The notes beneath the pieces were generated by a model. The model made no database searches. It had not been told where the DNA came from and saw nothing but the letters and a program-made list of their open reading frames with translations. From Streptomyces rimosus (GTDB taxonomy: Bacteria; Actinomycetota; Actinomycetes; Streptomycetales; Streptomycetaceae): DNA of 64,000 nt. The translations under genes and the position numbers were made by a program. The stretch's first letter is position 1, and each line of letters begins with the position of its first letter. The stretch spans positions 868,001 to 932,000 of the forward strand of contig NZ_CP023688.1 in NCBI RefSeq assembly GCF_008704655.1. Direction: 5' to 3'. Below, piece after piece: positions 35,807-43,562 of this stretch.

Positions 35807-38379
35807 CACTGCTCGGCCCACGGCCAGCCACCGGGCCGGGGGGTCAGAAAGGGCAGTCCGAGGTTCTTGCCGCCCAGGACAGCGTCGACTGCGAAGAGCA
35901 CTCCGGCCGCGCCGGTGGCGAGGTCCGTCGACAGCCGCAGGCACTGGTCGCCGAGGAACGCGACGTTGCCGGCGTGCGGGATGGCGTGCCAGCCGAAGGC
36001 CGCCAGGTGCTGTCGCAGGGGGTCGTCCTGCCCGGCGGACCTGTGCAGCTGGTGTCGGGCAAGTACGGCACCGGCGCGGCCGGTGAACAATCCCGCGTGG
36101 GCGAAGAAACGCGGGGCGATCGTCTCGCGCAAGTCGTCGAGAGCCTTCGCCAGCTCCGGATCCGGAGCGTGCGCGAGCAGTTCGTGAAGGACCAGCGCCA
36201 TCCCCGCACCGCCGGTCAGGACGGGCGTACGCCACGGAGCATCCTGCGCTGCGGGCTGCCCGGACGCCCAGCCGCTGAGGGCAAGGTCGTGCCTGAGTGC
36301 GTCGACGCCCTGGACCAGGTGCTTTCGGTCCTGTGTCTGCTCGTACAGGCGCAGCAGGAACAGCGCGCTGCCCGAGCGACCGTGCATCAGGCCCGGCCGC
36401 TGCCGTAGCCCGGAGGCGCGCTCTGCCTGGCCGGTGATGCGATCGGCGAGGCGAACGGCGTGCTCCAGGAATGCGCTCTCGCCATCGCGGCGGGCGAAGT
36501 GCAGGAGGGTGAGCCCGATCCCGGCCCTGCCGCTGAAAAGGCTGTGGTCGGCATCCTCGTCGGGCAGGTCCGCGACGCGGCCGAGGAGTTCTCGTGCCTC
36601 CTGGGTGCGGCCGAGCCGGTCGAGGGTGTAGGCGACACCGCTGAGACCGTCGTAGAACCCCGGAGGTGGTTCCGTCAGACGACTGGTGGAGTTTGTGAGC
36701 CAGTCGATGTGGTCGTCGGGGACGGCGAGGCCGGCCTCGACCAGTGCCCAGAGGACACCGGACGCGCCGTAGGCGAAGTTCACACCGCCTCCCTGGCCGT
36801 GGAATTGCTCGATGTCTCCGGGAAAGAGCCGGTCGTCGCGTTCGGGAGTCGCGGCGGCGAGGATGCCCTCGGCGATGCCTTCGCGCAGCGTGGGCCAGTC
36901 CTCCTGCCCAGGGCCATCCGCCGGCCAGAGCGGCTGCGGCGTGACAGCGGGTTCGGTGCGGTCAGGGCGAATGGCGGGGCCGAGGTCACGCCGGACCTGT
37001 TCGGCGTAGTCCGCGGGAACCGGGAAGGTCGAGGCGATCAGCTCGATGAACTGACCGGCCTTGGCAGGGCTCCAGGGCAACGCCTGTGTCAGCGGAAGGA
37101 AGACGCCCAGGCGCAGGCAGCCCAAGGCATAGCGGTCGATGTCCGGGCCGCTGTAGCCCGCCGGGGCCTGGAAGCCGGGTGCCGCGAGCGCCTGCTGCGC
37201 GGCGGAGCCGGACTCCCTGCTGGCCTCCAGGTCGATGAAGGCAATCGTTCCGTCAGGGCGTATGAGGACGTTGTTCGGGTGCAGGTCGCCGAAGACCACT
37301 GCCCGTTCGTGCATTTCCTGGATGCCACGTTCGACTTGGTCGAGTACGGACTGCGCCCACTGCGCGTAGTCGGCGAGGTCGTCGGCGGACGGCGTGCGTG
37401 GGACGAGGAGGGGGTTGCGCTGCTGCATCTCGCGCGCCAGGGGCTGTCCCTCGACGAACTCGCGGGCCAGGAAGTAGTGCTCGCGCCCCTTGCGGAAGTC
37501 CACCAGCGCGGGCATGCAGTCCAGCCCTTCGAGACGCTGAAGAGCCCAGTGCTCCCGGCGCAGGCGTGCCAGCGCGTCAGCGCCCTCGGCATCCAGACCG
37601 GCAAGCGGACGAGCCTCCTTCAGCAGCACGGCGTCGCCCGACCTGATGTCGGTGGCCTCGTAGACCCCACCACCGTTGGAGAAGTGCAGGGCCTTCGTGG
37701 GACTGAATGGGAAGTCGTCCAGGGTTGCGGCGTTGCGCGCCGCCAGCGGCTCTTCGAGGCAAGCGGGCAGGGCCACCCACGCGGGAGGGCGGAACCCGGG
37801 GCCTCGGACATCCGGCACCCACTTCCCGTCCGGGTCCTGGATGCAGTGCACGGGTTCACCCGACTCGCAGCGCACGAGGTGCGCCACGAATCCGCCGTAG
37901 CGTACGTACAGCGGACCGGAGCGCCAGCGGAGGTCGCTGAGGATGTACGGGCCGGTCTCGCCGTCGAGGAGTTCGCCGAGCTCGGTCAGGATCTCGGCCA
38001 GGTGCGCCTCGTCGAGCGGGTAGACGGTAACGAACTTGCCGCTGCTGCCGCGATCGCCGTACTTGCTGTTGCGGCGCATCAGGACGCCGCTTCCGCGGAT
38101 GAACTTGAAGGTCACCTTGCGTGGCAGGCAGTACTCGCTGACCACCTCGATGATCTTCTCGGCGTTCTCGGGGGTCGCGGAGACGTGGATCTTCCAGCCC
38201 TGGAGAGGGAGTTGAAGGCCGGGGGGCGTGAGTACCACCCAGTCGTCGTTGGTGCTCCTGCGCCAGCCAGCCGGGAGAGAGGCACTCGCGGCGGCGAAGT
38301 CCCCTTCCGAGGAAGCGGTGTCCGGCACGTCGTAGAAGGGGCCGCCGGGCTGGCAGAAGTTGAAGTACCGGAAGTCCAT
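35806..38379 (-). CDS. lanKC: Class III lanthionine synthetase (LanKC)
   Basis: An 857-residue three-domain enzyme. Residues ~1-210 are the phospho-Ser/Thr lyase region. Residues ~225-480 are a Ser/Thr kinase-like domain with Lys254 (VLLKEA), catalytic Asp365 (VVFGDLHPNNVLI) and metal-binding Asp383 (FIDLEAS). Residues ~515-857 are a LanC-like cyclase domain (FYDGLSGVAYTLDRLG, FSGRAGIGLTLLHF, LMHGRSGSALFLL). The cyclase lacks the Cys/Cys/His zinc set (a lone His in LMHG is kept), which separates class III from the zinc-dependent class IV enzymes. Such enzymes phosphorylate and eliminate Ser/Thr to give Dha/Dhb and then close rings with Cys. The cluster precursors have no Cys, so here it probably only dehydrates or forms other crosslinks. 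It ends in a TGATG overlap with the glycosyltransferase. Confidence 0.93.
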   Translation of the reverse strand: MDFRYFNFCQPGGPFYDVPDTASSEGDFAAASASLPAGWRRSTNDDWVVLTPPGLQLPLQGWKIHVSATPENAEKIIEVVSEYCLPRKVTFKFIRGSGVLMRRNSKYGDRGSSGKFVTVYPLDEAHLAEILTELGELLDGETGPYILSDLRWRSGPLYVRYGGFVAHLVRCESGEPVHCIQDPDGKWVPDVRGPGFRPPAWVALPACLEEPLAARNAATLDDFPFSPTKALHFSNGGGVYEATDIRSGDAVLLKEARPLAGLDAEGADALARLRREHWALQRLEGLDCMPALVDFRKGREHYFLAREFVEGQPLAREMQQRNPLLVPRTPSADDLADYAQWAQSVLDQVERGIQEMHERAVVFGDLHPNNVLIRPDGTIAFIDLEASRESGSAAQQALAAPGFQAPAGYSGPDIDRYALGCLRLGVFLPLTQALPWSPAKAGQFIELIASTFPVPADYAEQVRRDLGPAIRPDRTEPAVTPQPLWPADGPGQEDWPTLREGIAEGILAAATPERDDRLFPGDIEQFHGQGGGVNFAYGASGVLWALVEAGLAVPDDHIDWLTNSTSRLTEPPPGFYDGLSGVAYTLDRLGRTQEARELLGRVADLPDEDADHSLFSGRAGIGLTLLHFARRDGESAFLEHAVRLADRITGQAERASGLRQRPGLMHGRSGSALFLLRLYEQTQDRKHLVQGVDALRHDLALSGWASGQPAAQDAPWRTPVLTGGAGMALVLHELLAHAPDPELAKALDDLRETIAPRFFAHAGLFTGRAGAVLARHQLHRSAGQDDPLRQHLAAFGWHAIPHAGNVAFLGDQCLRLSTDLATGAAGVLFAVDAVLGGKNLGLPFLTPRPGGWPWAEQ

Positions 38380-38408
38380 GCGTTTTTCCTTGCCGTTCTC
38401 TCGCTCGT

Positions 38409-40049
38409 CTACCAGCGCCAGGCCGGAGCGACGTACCTGGCGTACAGCCACGCCCCGAGTGACTTGGTCCCAGCATCCACTTGGGCCACACCCACCCGGG
38501 TCTTGGGGGTCTTGCTCGTCGTCAGCGGATAGCTGACAGCGGGCGCGGGCAGCGCGTCGGTGCGCACAGGCAGGAACACCGACAGGGGTGCGGTCGTGTC
38601 GGTGCCGTCGTCGCCGGCGACGACAGCCTGGCCGGTTTCCGTTCGGGCGGCTACACCCGCCCGGTACAGGCGCACTGTGGTGTTCTCGCGAATCACCGAT
38701 TGGTCGGCCGAAGGAGCGAGGATGAGCTCGACCTGCCCGCCGTCTCGCACGAGATAGCCGCCGGTGACGGAGTACGGCACCTTGACGACCGTGAGTGCCG
38801 CTCCGGCCACGGCCACGGCCAGCGTCAGCACGGCGCCGATGCGCAGGGCAGGGGCTTGTCCGGTCCTCGCCTCACGGACCACGCGCACCAGACCGCGCAC
38901 CAGGTGACAGGCGAGGTAGCAGATGCCGCACAGCACCAGCGACGCGCCGAAGGCTCCGAGGCGCTGCAGCGAGTCCGCCCACAGCCGCATGGCCGTGGCG
39001 ACCATGTAGACGGGGAAGGCCATGCAGGCGAGGCCGAAGGGAATCGCCCACCACTGAGGAAGTCGGCGTTCATGGCTTCCCCCGAACAGGATCCGGGCTG
39101 TGAAGCGCCGTGCGTCGTCCAGGGCGCGGTCCCGCAGGTGCGGGATGTCGAGATGGCTCATCAAAGCGATGTAGCCGTCCAGCTTGACGAACGGAGTCAG
39201 GTTGAGCAGCCCGGAGATGTAGGTGACGACGGAGAAGACGATCAGGCCGTCCCGTACATTCGCCTCGGCGAACAGCGAGGCCATGGCCGCCGCGCCGGCG
39301 ATGACCACCTGCGTGGCGATGCCTGCCAGGGCCACCGCGACACGCTGCTGCCTACGAGGGAGCCGCCAGCCGTCGGAGACATCGCAGAAGAAGGCGGGCG
39401 ACATGTAGAACAGCATCACGCCCATCCGTCCGGGCCGGCCGCCGTGGTGGCTGAGGACGGCGCCGTGACCGAACTCGTGGACCGCTGTGGTGGCGAGGAC
39501 TCCGCCGATGACGGCCAGGTACGTGGACAACGGCAGCGGTTGCCCCAGAGCCATCCTCACCTGGGGTGCCTGAGAGGCCAGCGCCAGCACACCGCACAGC
39601 GCGAGCGCGACGGCCGCGGCCACCCCCGCTCGACTCGTCAGGAGCCTGACGAGCGGCGAGAACCGGTGCAGCAGGCGCTCGGGGCTCAGCACGGTGAACT
39701 GCACGGTCAGGGGCGGGACGAACTTGACCCACCGACCCCGCTGCCTGACCCGCTCGCCATCGTCGAGCAGCCGACCCGCTGCGAGTTTGTCGACGGCGGT
39801 GCCGACCGCCTCCACGGTCCACGGCGGTCCGAGGGTGTCTGCCAGACCGGCGTGATCGCGTGTTCCGTCGACGGCGAGCGCCAGTCGAGCCAGGTCGGGC
39901 TGGACACGAAAGTACTTGTGCTGGCCGCTTTGGATGACCCAGGGGGCTCCTTCCTCGGCAGGCTCGTGCACCGACACGTCGGCAGCGAGCCTGGGCCGGA
40001 CCAGGAGCTCAGGGGCGATCTCGACCGACGGCGCGGTCTTGGAAGACAT
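38409..40049 (-). CDS. mpaP: M50-type intramembrane metalloprotease (daptide MpaP-like)
   Basis: A 546-residue membrane protein. The ~125-residue N-terminal domain is soluble, and several hydrophobic helices follow. The site-2-protease zinc motif is HEFGH (191-195), with the distal ligand in LTPFVKLDGY near residue 290. A C-terminal periplasmic beta-rich domain follows (YSVTGGYLVRDGGQVELIL). Metalloproteases of this type accompany daptide clusters (MpaP) and are proposed to cut the leader from hydrophobic precursors. It starts 11 bp after the ABC permease stop and ends 29 bp before LanKC. The gene name is by analogy with the described daptide cluster. Confidence 0.82.
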   Translation of the reverse strand: MSSKTAPSVEIAPELLVRPRLAADVSVHEPAEEGAPWVIQSGQHKYFRVQPDLARLALAVDGTRDHAGLADTLGPPWTVEAVGTAVDKLAAGRLLDDGERVRQRGRWVKFVPPLTVQFTVLSPERLLHRFSPLVRLLTSRAGVAAAVALALCGVLALASQAPQVRMALGQPLPLSTYLAVIGGVLATTAVHEFGHGAVLSHHGGRPGRMGVMLFYMSPAFFCDVSDGWRLPRRQQRVAVALAGIATQVVIAGAAAMASLFAEANVRDGLIVFSVVTYISGLLNLTPFVKLDGYIALMSHLDIPHLRDRALDDARRFTARILFGGSHERRLPQWWAIPFGLACMAFPVYMVATAMRLWADSLQRLGAFGASLVLCGICYLACHLVRGLVRVVREARTGQAPALRIGAVLTLAVAVAGAALTVVKVPYSVTGGYLVRDGGQVELILAPSADQSVIRENTTVRLYRAGVAARTETGQAVVAGDDGTDTTAPLSVFLPVRTDALPAPAVSYPLTTSKTPKTRVGVAQVDAGTKSLGAWLYARYVAPAWRW

Positions 40050-40060
40050 GATGGTCGGCC

Positions 40061-40801
40061 TCACGTGATGTCGCGGGAGCGGAACAGCCTGTGCGCCGCG
40101 AACCCGGCTGCGCTCAGCCAGCCCGCTATGACCAGGAGAGCGACTGAGGGAGAGAGCAGGTCGGTGTGCACATCCCGGTAGAGCGAGCTCATGGCGATCG
40201 TGAGGAGGTACTTCGCGGCGTCCGGCACCAGGCGCTGCAGAGCGGGGTCCAGGAGGAGGGTCAGGGCCATCAGCGTGCCCACGGCACCGATCTGGTGCCG
40301 GATGATCCAGCCGATGAAGACGCCCCACGGGGCGGCCAGCACATTGCAGGCGAACACACCCAGGGCGATCAGCGAGGTCTCCGAGGTCCACTCAGGACTA
40401 CGGTCGTACCCGGCAAGCGTCACCCAGCTCGATACGGCCGCCAGCAGGACGGCGAGCAGCCCGGACAGAGTGCCCACGGCGGTGCCGACCAAGAGCTTGG
40501 CGGTGAACAGACGGCTTCTGCCGGTCAGGAGCACGGAGCGGCTGACGGAGCCGGAGGAGTACTCCCGGGTCACCAGAAGCGCGCCGAACAGCGAGGCGAA
40601 CAGGAAGGTCATCATCCATGACCGCACCACGTCGTCGGTGATGACCGCGATATCGCTCTGACCTGTGCCGATCCTCTTGTCGCCCTCGGCCGCGTAGCCG
40701 AAGCTCGTCACTAGGGACATGAAGACGGCGATCGAGGTCAACACGGCCCAGGCGCAGCCGGTCCATGCCTTCGTCCACTCGCCCCACAATGCCTCACGCA
40801 T
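40061..40801 (-). CDS. ABC transporter permease (daptide exporter)
   Basis: A 246-residue permease with about six membrane helices in the ABC-2 style (FLFASLFGALLVTREYSSGSVSRSVLL is the typical helix 2 / EYSSGS loop). Its ATG lies inside the last codons of the ATPase gene (8-bp overlap). With the ATPase it likely exports the mature peptide and protects the producer, as proposed for the MpaT proteins of daptide clusters. Confidence 0.85.
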   Translation of the reverse strand: MREALWGEWTKAWTGCAWAVLTSIAVFMSLVTSFGYAAEGDKRIGTGQSDIAVITDDVVRSWMMTFLFASLFGALLVTREYSSGSVSRSVLLTGRSRLFTAKLLVGTAVGTLSGLLAVLLAAVSSWVTLAGYDRSPEWTSETSLIALGVFACNVLAAPWGVFIGWIIRHQIGAVGTLMALTLLLDPALQRLVPDAAKYLLTIAMSSLYRDVHTDLLSPSVALLVIAGWLSAAGFAAHRLFRSRDIT

Positions 40802-41528
40802 GCGTATTCCCTCCGCTGCCCGCTCCCGCCAACTCGAAGAAGCGGTCCTCCAGACGTTCCGTGCCGCCGGAGGTCAGGGCGCTGAGCTCGCCCGCATAGC
40901 GCAGGGTGCGCTGCAGGATCACCACATCGTCCACGGTCTGCTCGACCTCGGCGAGCAGATGGCTTGAGAGCAGAACGGTGCGTCCCTCGACGGCGAGGGA
41001 GCGCAGCAGTCCGCGCAGCCACCGAATGCCGTCCGGGTCCAGACCGTTGACCGGTTCGTCGAGCACCAGCAGTTCGGGGTCGGCCAGCAGTGCCGTGGCC
41101 AGGGACAGCCGCTGTTTCATGCCGGTCGAGTAGCCCTTGACCTTGCGACCGGCGCTGTCGGCGAGGCCGACCAGGTCGAGCACTTCGTCCACCCGGGCCG
41201 TGGACAGGCCCAGCGTTCTGGCCCAGACCAGGAGATCGCGGCGGCCTGTGGTTCCCGGGGTGGGCCCGATCGCGTCCATACTGACACCGACCCTTCGGGC
41301 GGCATGGGGCAGATCGCCGTAGGAGTGGCCGAGTACGGTCGCGCTCCCCGCGGTGGGCCGGGTCAGTCCGAGGAGCATGCGGAGCGATGTGGTCTTGCCG
41401 GCGCCATTGCGGCCGAGCAGGCCCACGACCCGTCCGGGTCGGACGGTGAAGGACAGGTCCTCCACGGCCGAGACCGGCCCGAATCGCTTGCTGACGGCGT
41501 GGAACTCAACGACGGGAACCTCACTCAC
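40794..41528 (-). CDS. ABC transporter ATP-binding protein (daptide exporter)
   Basis: A 244-residue ATPase with Walker A (GLLGRNGAGKTTSL), Q-loop region, signature (YSTGMKQRLSLATALL), Walker B (ELLVLDEPVNGLDP) and switch His (LLSSHLLAE). It belongs to the drug/lantibiotic-export type that pairs with ABC-2 permeases. GTG 41528, eight bases inside the end of the preceding small gene and with CGGAGCC upstream, is the preferred start; ATG 41558 is in frame. It pairs with the permease that follows. Confidence 0.88.
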   Translation of the reverse strand: MSEVPVVEFHAVSKRFGPVSAVEDLSFTVRPGRVVGLLGRNGAGKTTSLRMLLGLTRPTAGSATVLGHSYGDLPHAARRVGVSMDAIGPTPGTTGRRDLLVWARTLGLSTARVDEVLDLVGLADSAGRKVKGYSTGMKQRLSLATALLADPELLVLDEPVNGLDPDGIRWLRGLLRSLAVEGRTVLLSSHLLAEVEQTVDDVVILQRTLRYAGELSALTSGGTERLEDRFFELAGAGSGGNTHA

Positions 41529-41715
41529 GACGGCTCCGTGCCACGGCGGCGCCGACAACGGCCATGCCGCCCGCCAGCGCGAGGACGAGCACGGCGGTGA
41601 CGCCGATACGTACGCCTCCGGACAGGTTCACCGTGGCCATCACCACTCCCAGTGCGATCAACGCACAGAGGCCGGCCATCACTGATGTGATGCCCGCCTG
41701 ACTCTTGCTGTTCAT
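41521..41715 (-). CDS. Small two-helix membrane protein of the peptide cluster
   Basis: A 64-residue protein with GAGGAGC before its ATG. Two hydrophobic segments (VMAGLCALIALGVVMATVNL and IGVTAVLVLALAGGMAVVGAAV) and an Arg-rich C-terminus make a hairpin membrane protein. It is the first gene after the attenuator and overlaps the ATPase gene, so it belongs to the export module. Accessory subunit or immunity protein are possible roles; no family is recognised. Confidence 0.65.
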   Translation of the reverse strand: MNSKSQAGITSVMAGLCALIALGVVMATVNLSGGVRIGVTAVLVLALAGGMAVVGAAVARSRRE

Positions 41716-41758
41716 GCCAGCTCCTCATCCACCGCTCGGTGCTACTTTCTGTGTGGCG

Positions 41759-41807
41759 GCCGGGAGTCTGTGGTGGCGGATGCTGCCCGCCACCACAGAC
41801 TCCCGGC
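41759..41807 (-). terminator. Strong hairpin (terminator/attenuator) after the precursor genes
   Basis: A perfect 21-pair stem (41759-41779 with 41787-41807) and a 7-base loop, 19 bp after the stop of the second precursor and ~45 bp before the next gene. It lies within an otherwise continuous operon. It would let the precursor-proximal transcript accumulate while only some transcripts reach the transport and synthetase genes. Confidence 0.8.
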
Positions 41808-41825
41808 TTCAGTTCCGGTACGTCA

Positions 41826-41990
41826 TCAGGTGGCGATGCTGGCGGCCACGCTGACGGCTGCGCTCGCGGCGGCGGTACCGCTCACGGCGACGCCGTACGA
41901 GAAACCGGTCCAGAAACCCGGGGCCTCCATGGCCTCCAGCTCCTGCATACCCAACTCCAGCACCGGCTGGATCTTCTCTGTCTCCTGCAT
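41826..41990 (-). CDS. mpaA: Daptide-like precursor peptide 2
   Basis: A 54-residue gene-encoded peptide. The leader contains QPVLELGMQELEAMEAP, and a hydrophobic core begins about GFWTGF and ends SIAT, with Thr as the last residue. The putative core of ~30 residues has five Ser, three Thr and no Cys. Residues 1-28 match the other precursor at 25 positions, while the cores differ. The leader motif and terminal Thr are those I know from daptide precursors, where the last Thr is turned into a dimethylated diamine. GGGAG lies upstream of the ATG. Confidence 0.85.
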   Translation of the reverse strand: MQETEKIQPVLELGMQELEAMEAPGFWTGFSYGVAVSGTAAASAAVSVAASIAT

Positions 41991-42040
41991 TGATGACACT
42001 CCCTCGCAGTTCAGGTCCGAACGCTTCCTACGATCGTGTC

Positions 42041-42061
42041 GTCACCGATTGCTCCGGTGAC
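42041..42061 (-). other. Short hairpin between the two precursor genes
   Basis: A perfect seven-pair stem (GTCACCG with CGGTGAC) around a 7-base loop, in the 87-bp gap between precursors. It is too short to be a sure terminator; mRNA processing or stability is possible. Confidence 0.4.
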
Positions 42062-42077
42062 CTGACCGCAACCGGGA

Positions 42078-42245
42078 TCAGGTGATCGCCGCGGCCGAGA
42101 GCGCCGCGCTGCCGTAGGCAGCGGAGGCGCTGACGACGACTCCGGCGCTGACACCGGCGGCGGTCCACCAACCGGGCGCGTCCATGGCCTCCAGCTCCTG
42201 CATACCCAGCTCCAGCACTGGCTGGATCTTCTCTATCTCCTGCAT
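42078..42245 (-). CDS. mpaA: Daptide-like precursor peptide 1
   Basis: A 55-residue peptide with AGGAGGGG before the ATG. The leader contains QPVLELGMQELEAMDAP, and the core begins GWWTAAG and ends AAAIT with a C-terminal Thr. The ~31-residue core is Ala/Gly/Val-rich and strongly hydrophobic, with five Ser, two Thr and no Cys. It is the first precursor transcribed, 99 bp after the dehydrogenase gene. A membrane-active helical peptide with a modified, positively charged C-terminus is the expected product type. Confidence 0.87.
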   Translation of the reverse strand: MQEIEKIQPVLELGMQELEAMDAPGWWTAAGVSAGVVVSASAAYGSAALSAAAIT

Positions 42246-42344
42246 TTCCCCTCCTTCTTCTGTCGAAGTTCTTCACTTCCCCCGCTTCGAACCGCTGGAC
42301 TGCGGGCCGAAGCAGAAGTCCTCGATGAGCGCATGTGGCGCTGT

Positions 42345-43562
42345 TCAGGCCGGCGGAGGCAGGTCCTGGACCGGAGGTGCCGATCCGGCCGCCTCGTTCA
42401 GCAGGCTCGACAAGTCGTCGGCGGCAAGACCGCCGAGCATGGGCAGCCCCGCGCCCCAAGCCCGTACGATCCGCAGCGCGACGGCCTCGGCATGGTCGGG
42501 CGTCAGGCGGACGCTCCGGTCGACCCCCCACGAGTCGATGAGTGCGGCAACCCCGGCGGCCGGGTCTGCGGGGAGTTGCTCCGGCCCTTCCGACCGGAGC
42601 AGGGACCACAGCCGCCGTAGCCGCCGGGCCGAGCCCAGCCGCCCCTCGCCGGCGTCGATCGCCCGCCACAACGGTGGCAACAGGGCGGCCACCGCTGTCA
42701 TCTTGCGGATCGCGAGTGCCGAGGAAAGCTCGTTCGCGACGAGCCAGCCCTTGACCGCGTACGGATCGCGGCCTGAGTGGAACCACGCGTCATGGCTGCT
42801 GCCGCTCAGCTCGGCGATCTCGAGCCGGAGCCCGTCGGAGCACCGCTGTCCGGCCCGTGCCGCGTCTCGCGCCTCGTATCCGAGTCGCACCAGCCGTCTT
42901 GCGGTGTCCGCTACGCGTGCGTCCTGGGGCGGCAGATCGCCGTGGTCGCCGACATACGGGCTCACCAAGCGGAAGAGCGCTTCGAGCACGCCCTCGGCAA
43001 CCAGCTCCTGCGGCAGCGTGGCGGTGGCCAGAGGGTCCATCACGGCAATCTCGGGCCGCAGCGCCTTGCCCATGATCAGCCGCTTTCCCTGCGGGTATGT
43101 CAGGCAAGCGACAGCGCTGGACTCTGATCCCGTGCCGACGGTGGTGGGTACGGCGATCAGCGGTACAGGGCGGACCGGCTGAGGAGCGAGCACGATCAGG
43201 CCACTGCGCTGGGGCACCGTCAGCCGGGCGGACACCCGCGGGCCCGCCACCGCCAACGTGGCCAGTTTGGCCTGATCAAGCAGGGAGCCACCGCCCAGCC
43301 CGACGACCAGTTCCGCACCGGCCAGACGTTCCGCGAGAGCGAGCACGCTGCGCAGATCGCCGGGTCCGTGGAACACGAGGGTCTCGGCACAGGCCGCGCC
43401 CAGGGCGCCCGCGACGCGCTGGTGAATAGCGCTGTCACGGACAGCGTCGTCGACGAGCACCGTGACGTTTTGGCCACGGATGGCGTCGTCGTTCCTCAGC
43501 AGCCGCGCCAGTTCGTCCGCCCCGCTCAGCGACTGCCGCTTGTTGCCGCCCGTGGTCCTCAT
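42345..43562 (-). CDS. mpaC: Iron-alcohol-dehydrogenase-like protein (daptide MpaC-like)
   Basis: A 405-residue protein of the iron-containing alcohol dehydrogenase / glycerol dehydrogenase superfamily. The nucleotide-binding motifs GLGGGSLLDQAKL and VPTTVGTGSESSAV are intact. The metal-binding region is not canonical: where relatives have G-x-D-A-L-x-H, this has GVLEALFR, and the later His-rich segment reads SSHDAWFHSGRD. In daptide pathways the dehydrogenase is proposed to oxidise the C-terminal Thr side chain, allowing decarboxylation to a ketone. It overlaps the aminotransferase gene by ATGA. Confidence 0.85.
   Translation of the reverse strand: MRTTGGNKRQSLSGADELARLLRNDDAIRGQNVTVLVDDAVRDSAIHQRVAGALGAACAETLVFHGPGDLRSVLALAERLAGAELVVGLGGGSLLDQAKLATLAVAGPRVSARLTVPQRSGLIVLAPQPVRPVPLIAVPTTVGTGSESSAVACLTYPQGKRLIMGKALRPEIAVMDPLATATLPQELVAEGVLEALFRLVSPYVGDHGDLPPQDARVADTARRLVRLGYEARDAARAGQRCSDGLRLEIAELSGSSHDAWFHSGRDPYAVKGWLVANELSSALAIRKMTAVAALLPPLWRAIDAGEGRLGSARRLRRLWSLLRSEGPEQLPADPAAGVAALIDSWGVDRSVRLTPDHAEAVALRIVRAWGAGLPMLGGLAADDLSSLLNEAAGSAPPVQDLPPPA

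Noticed and set aside
35806..38379. Assigning the synthetase to class IV (LanL)
   Set aside because: The C-terminal cyclase domain lacks the Cys-His zinc ligands that LanL enzymes keep, so class III is the better fit.
36460..38532. A 690-codon plus-strand frame across the LanKC gene
   Set aside because: It is antisense to a clearly assigned three-domain enzyme and has Val/Gly/Arg-rich shadow composition.
38481..40181. A 566-codon plus-strand frame across the M50 protease gene
   Set aside because: It is antisense to a membrane protease with HEFGH and the distal Asp motif; no coding evidence of its own.
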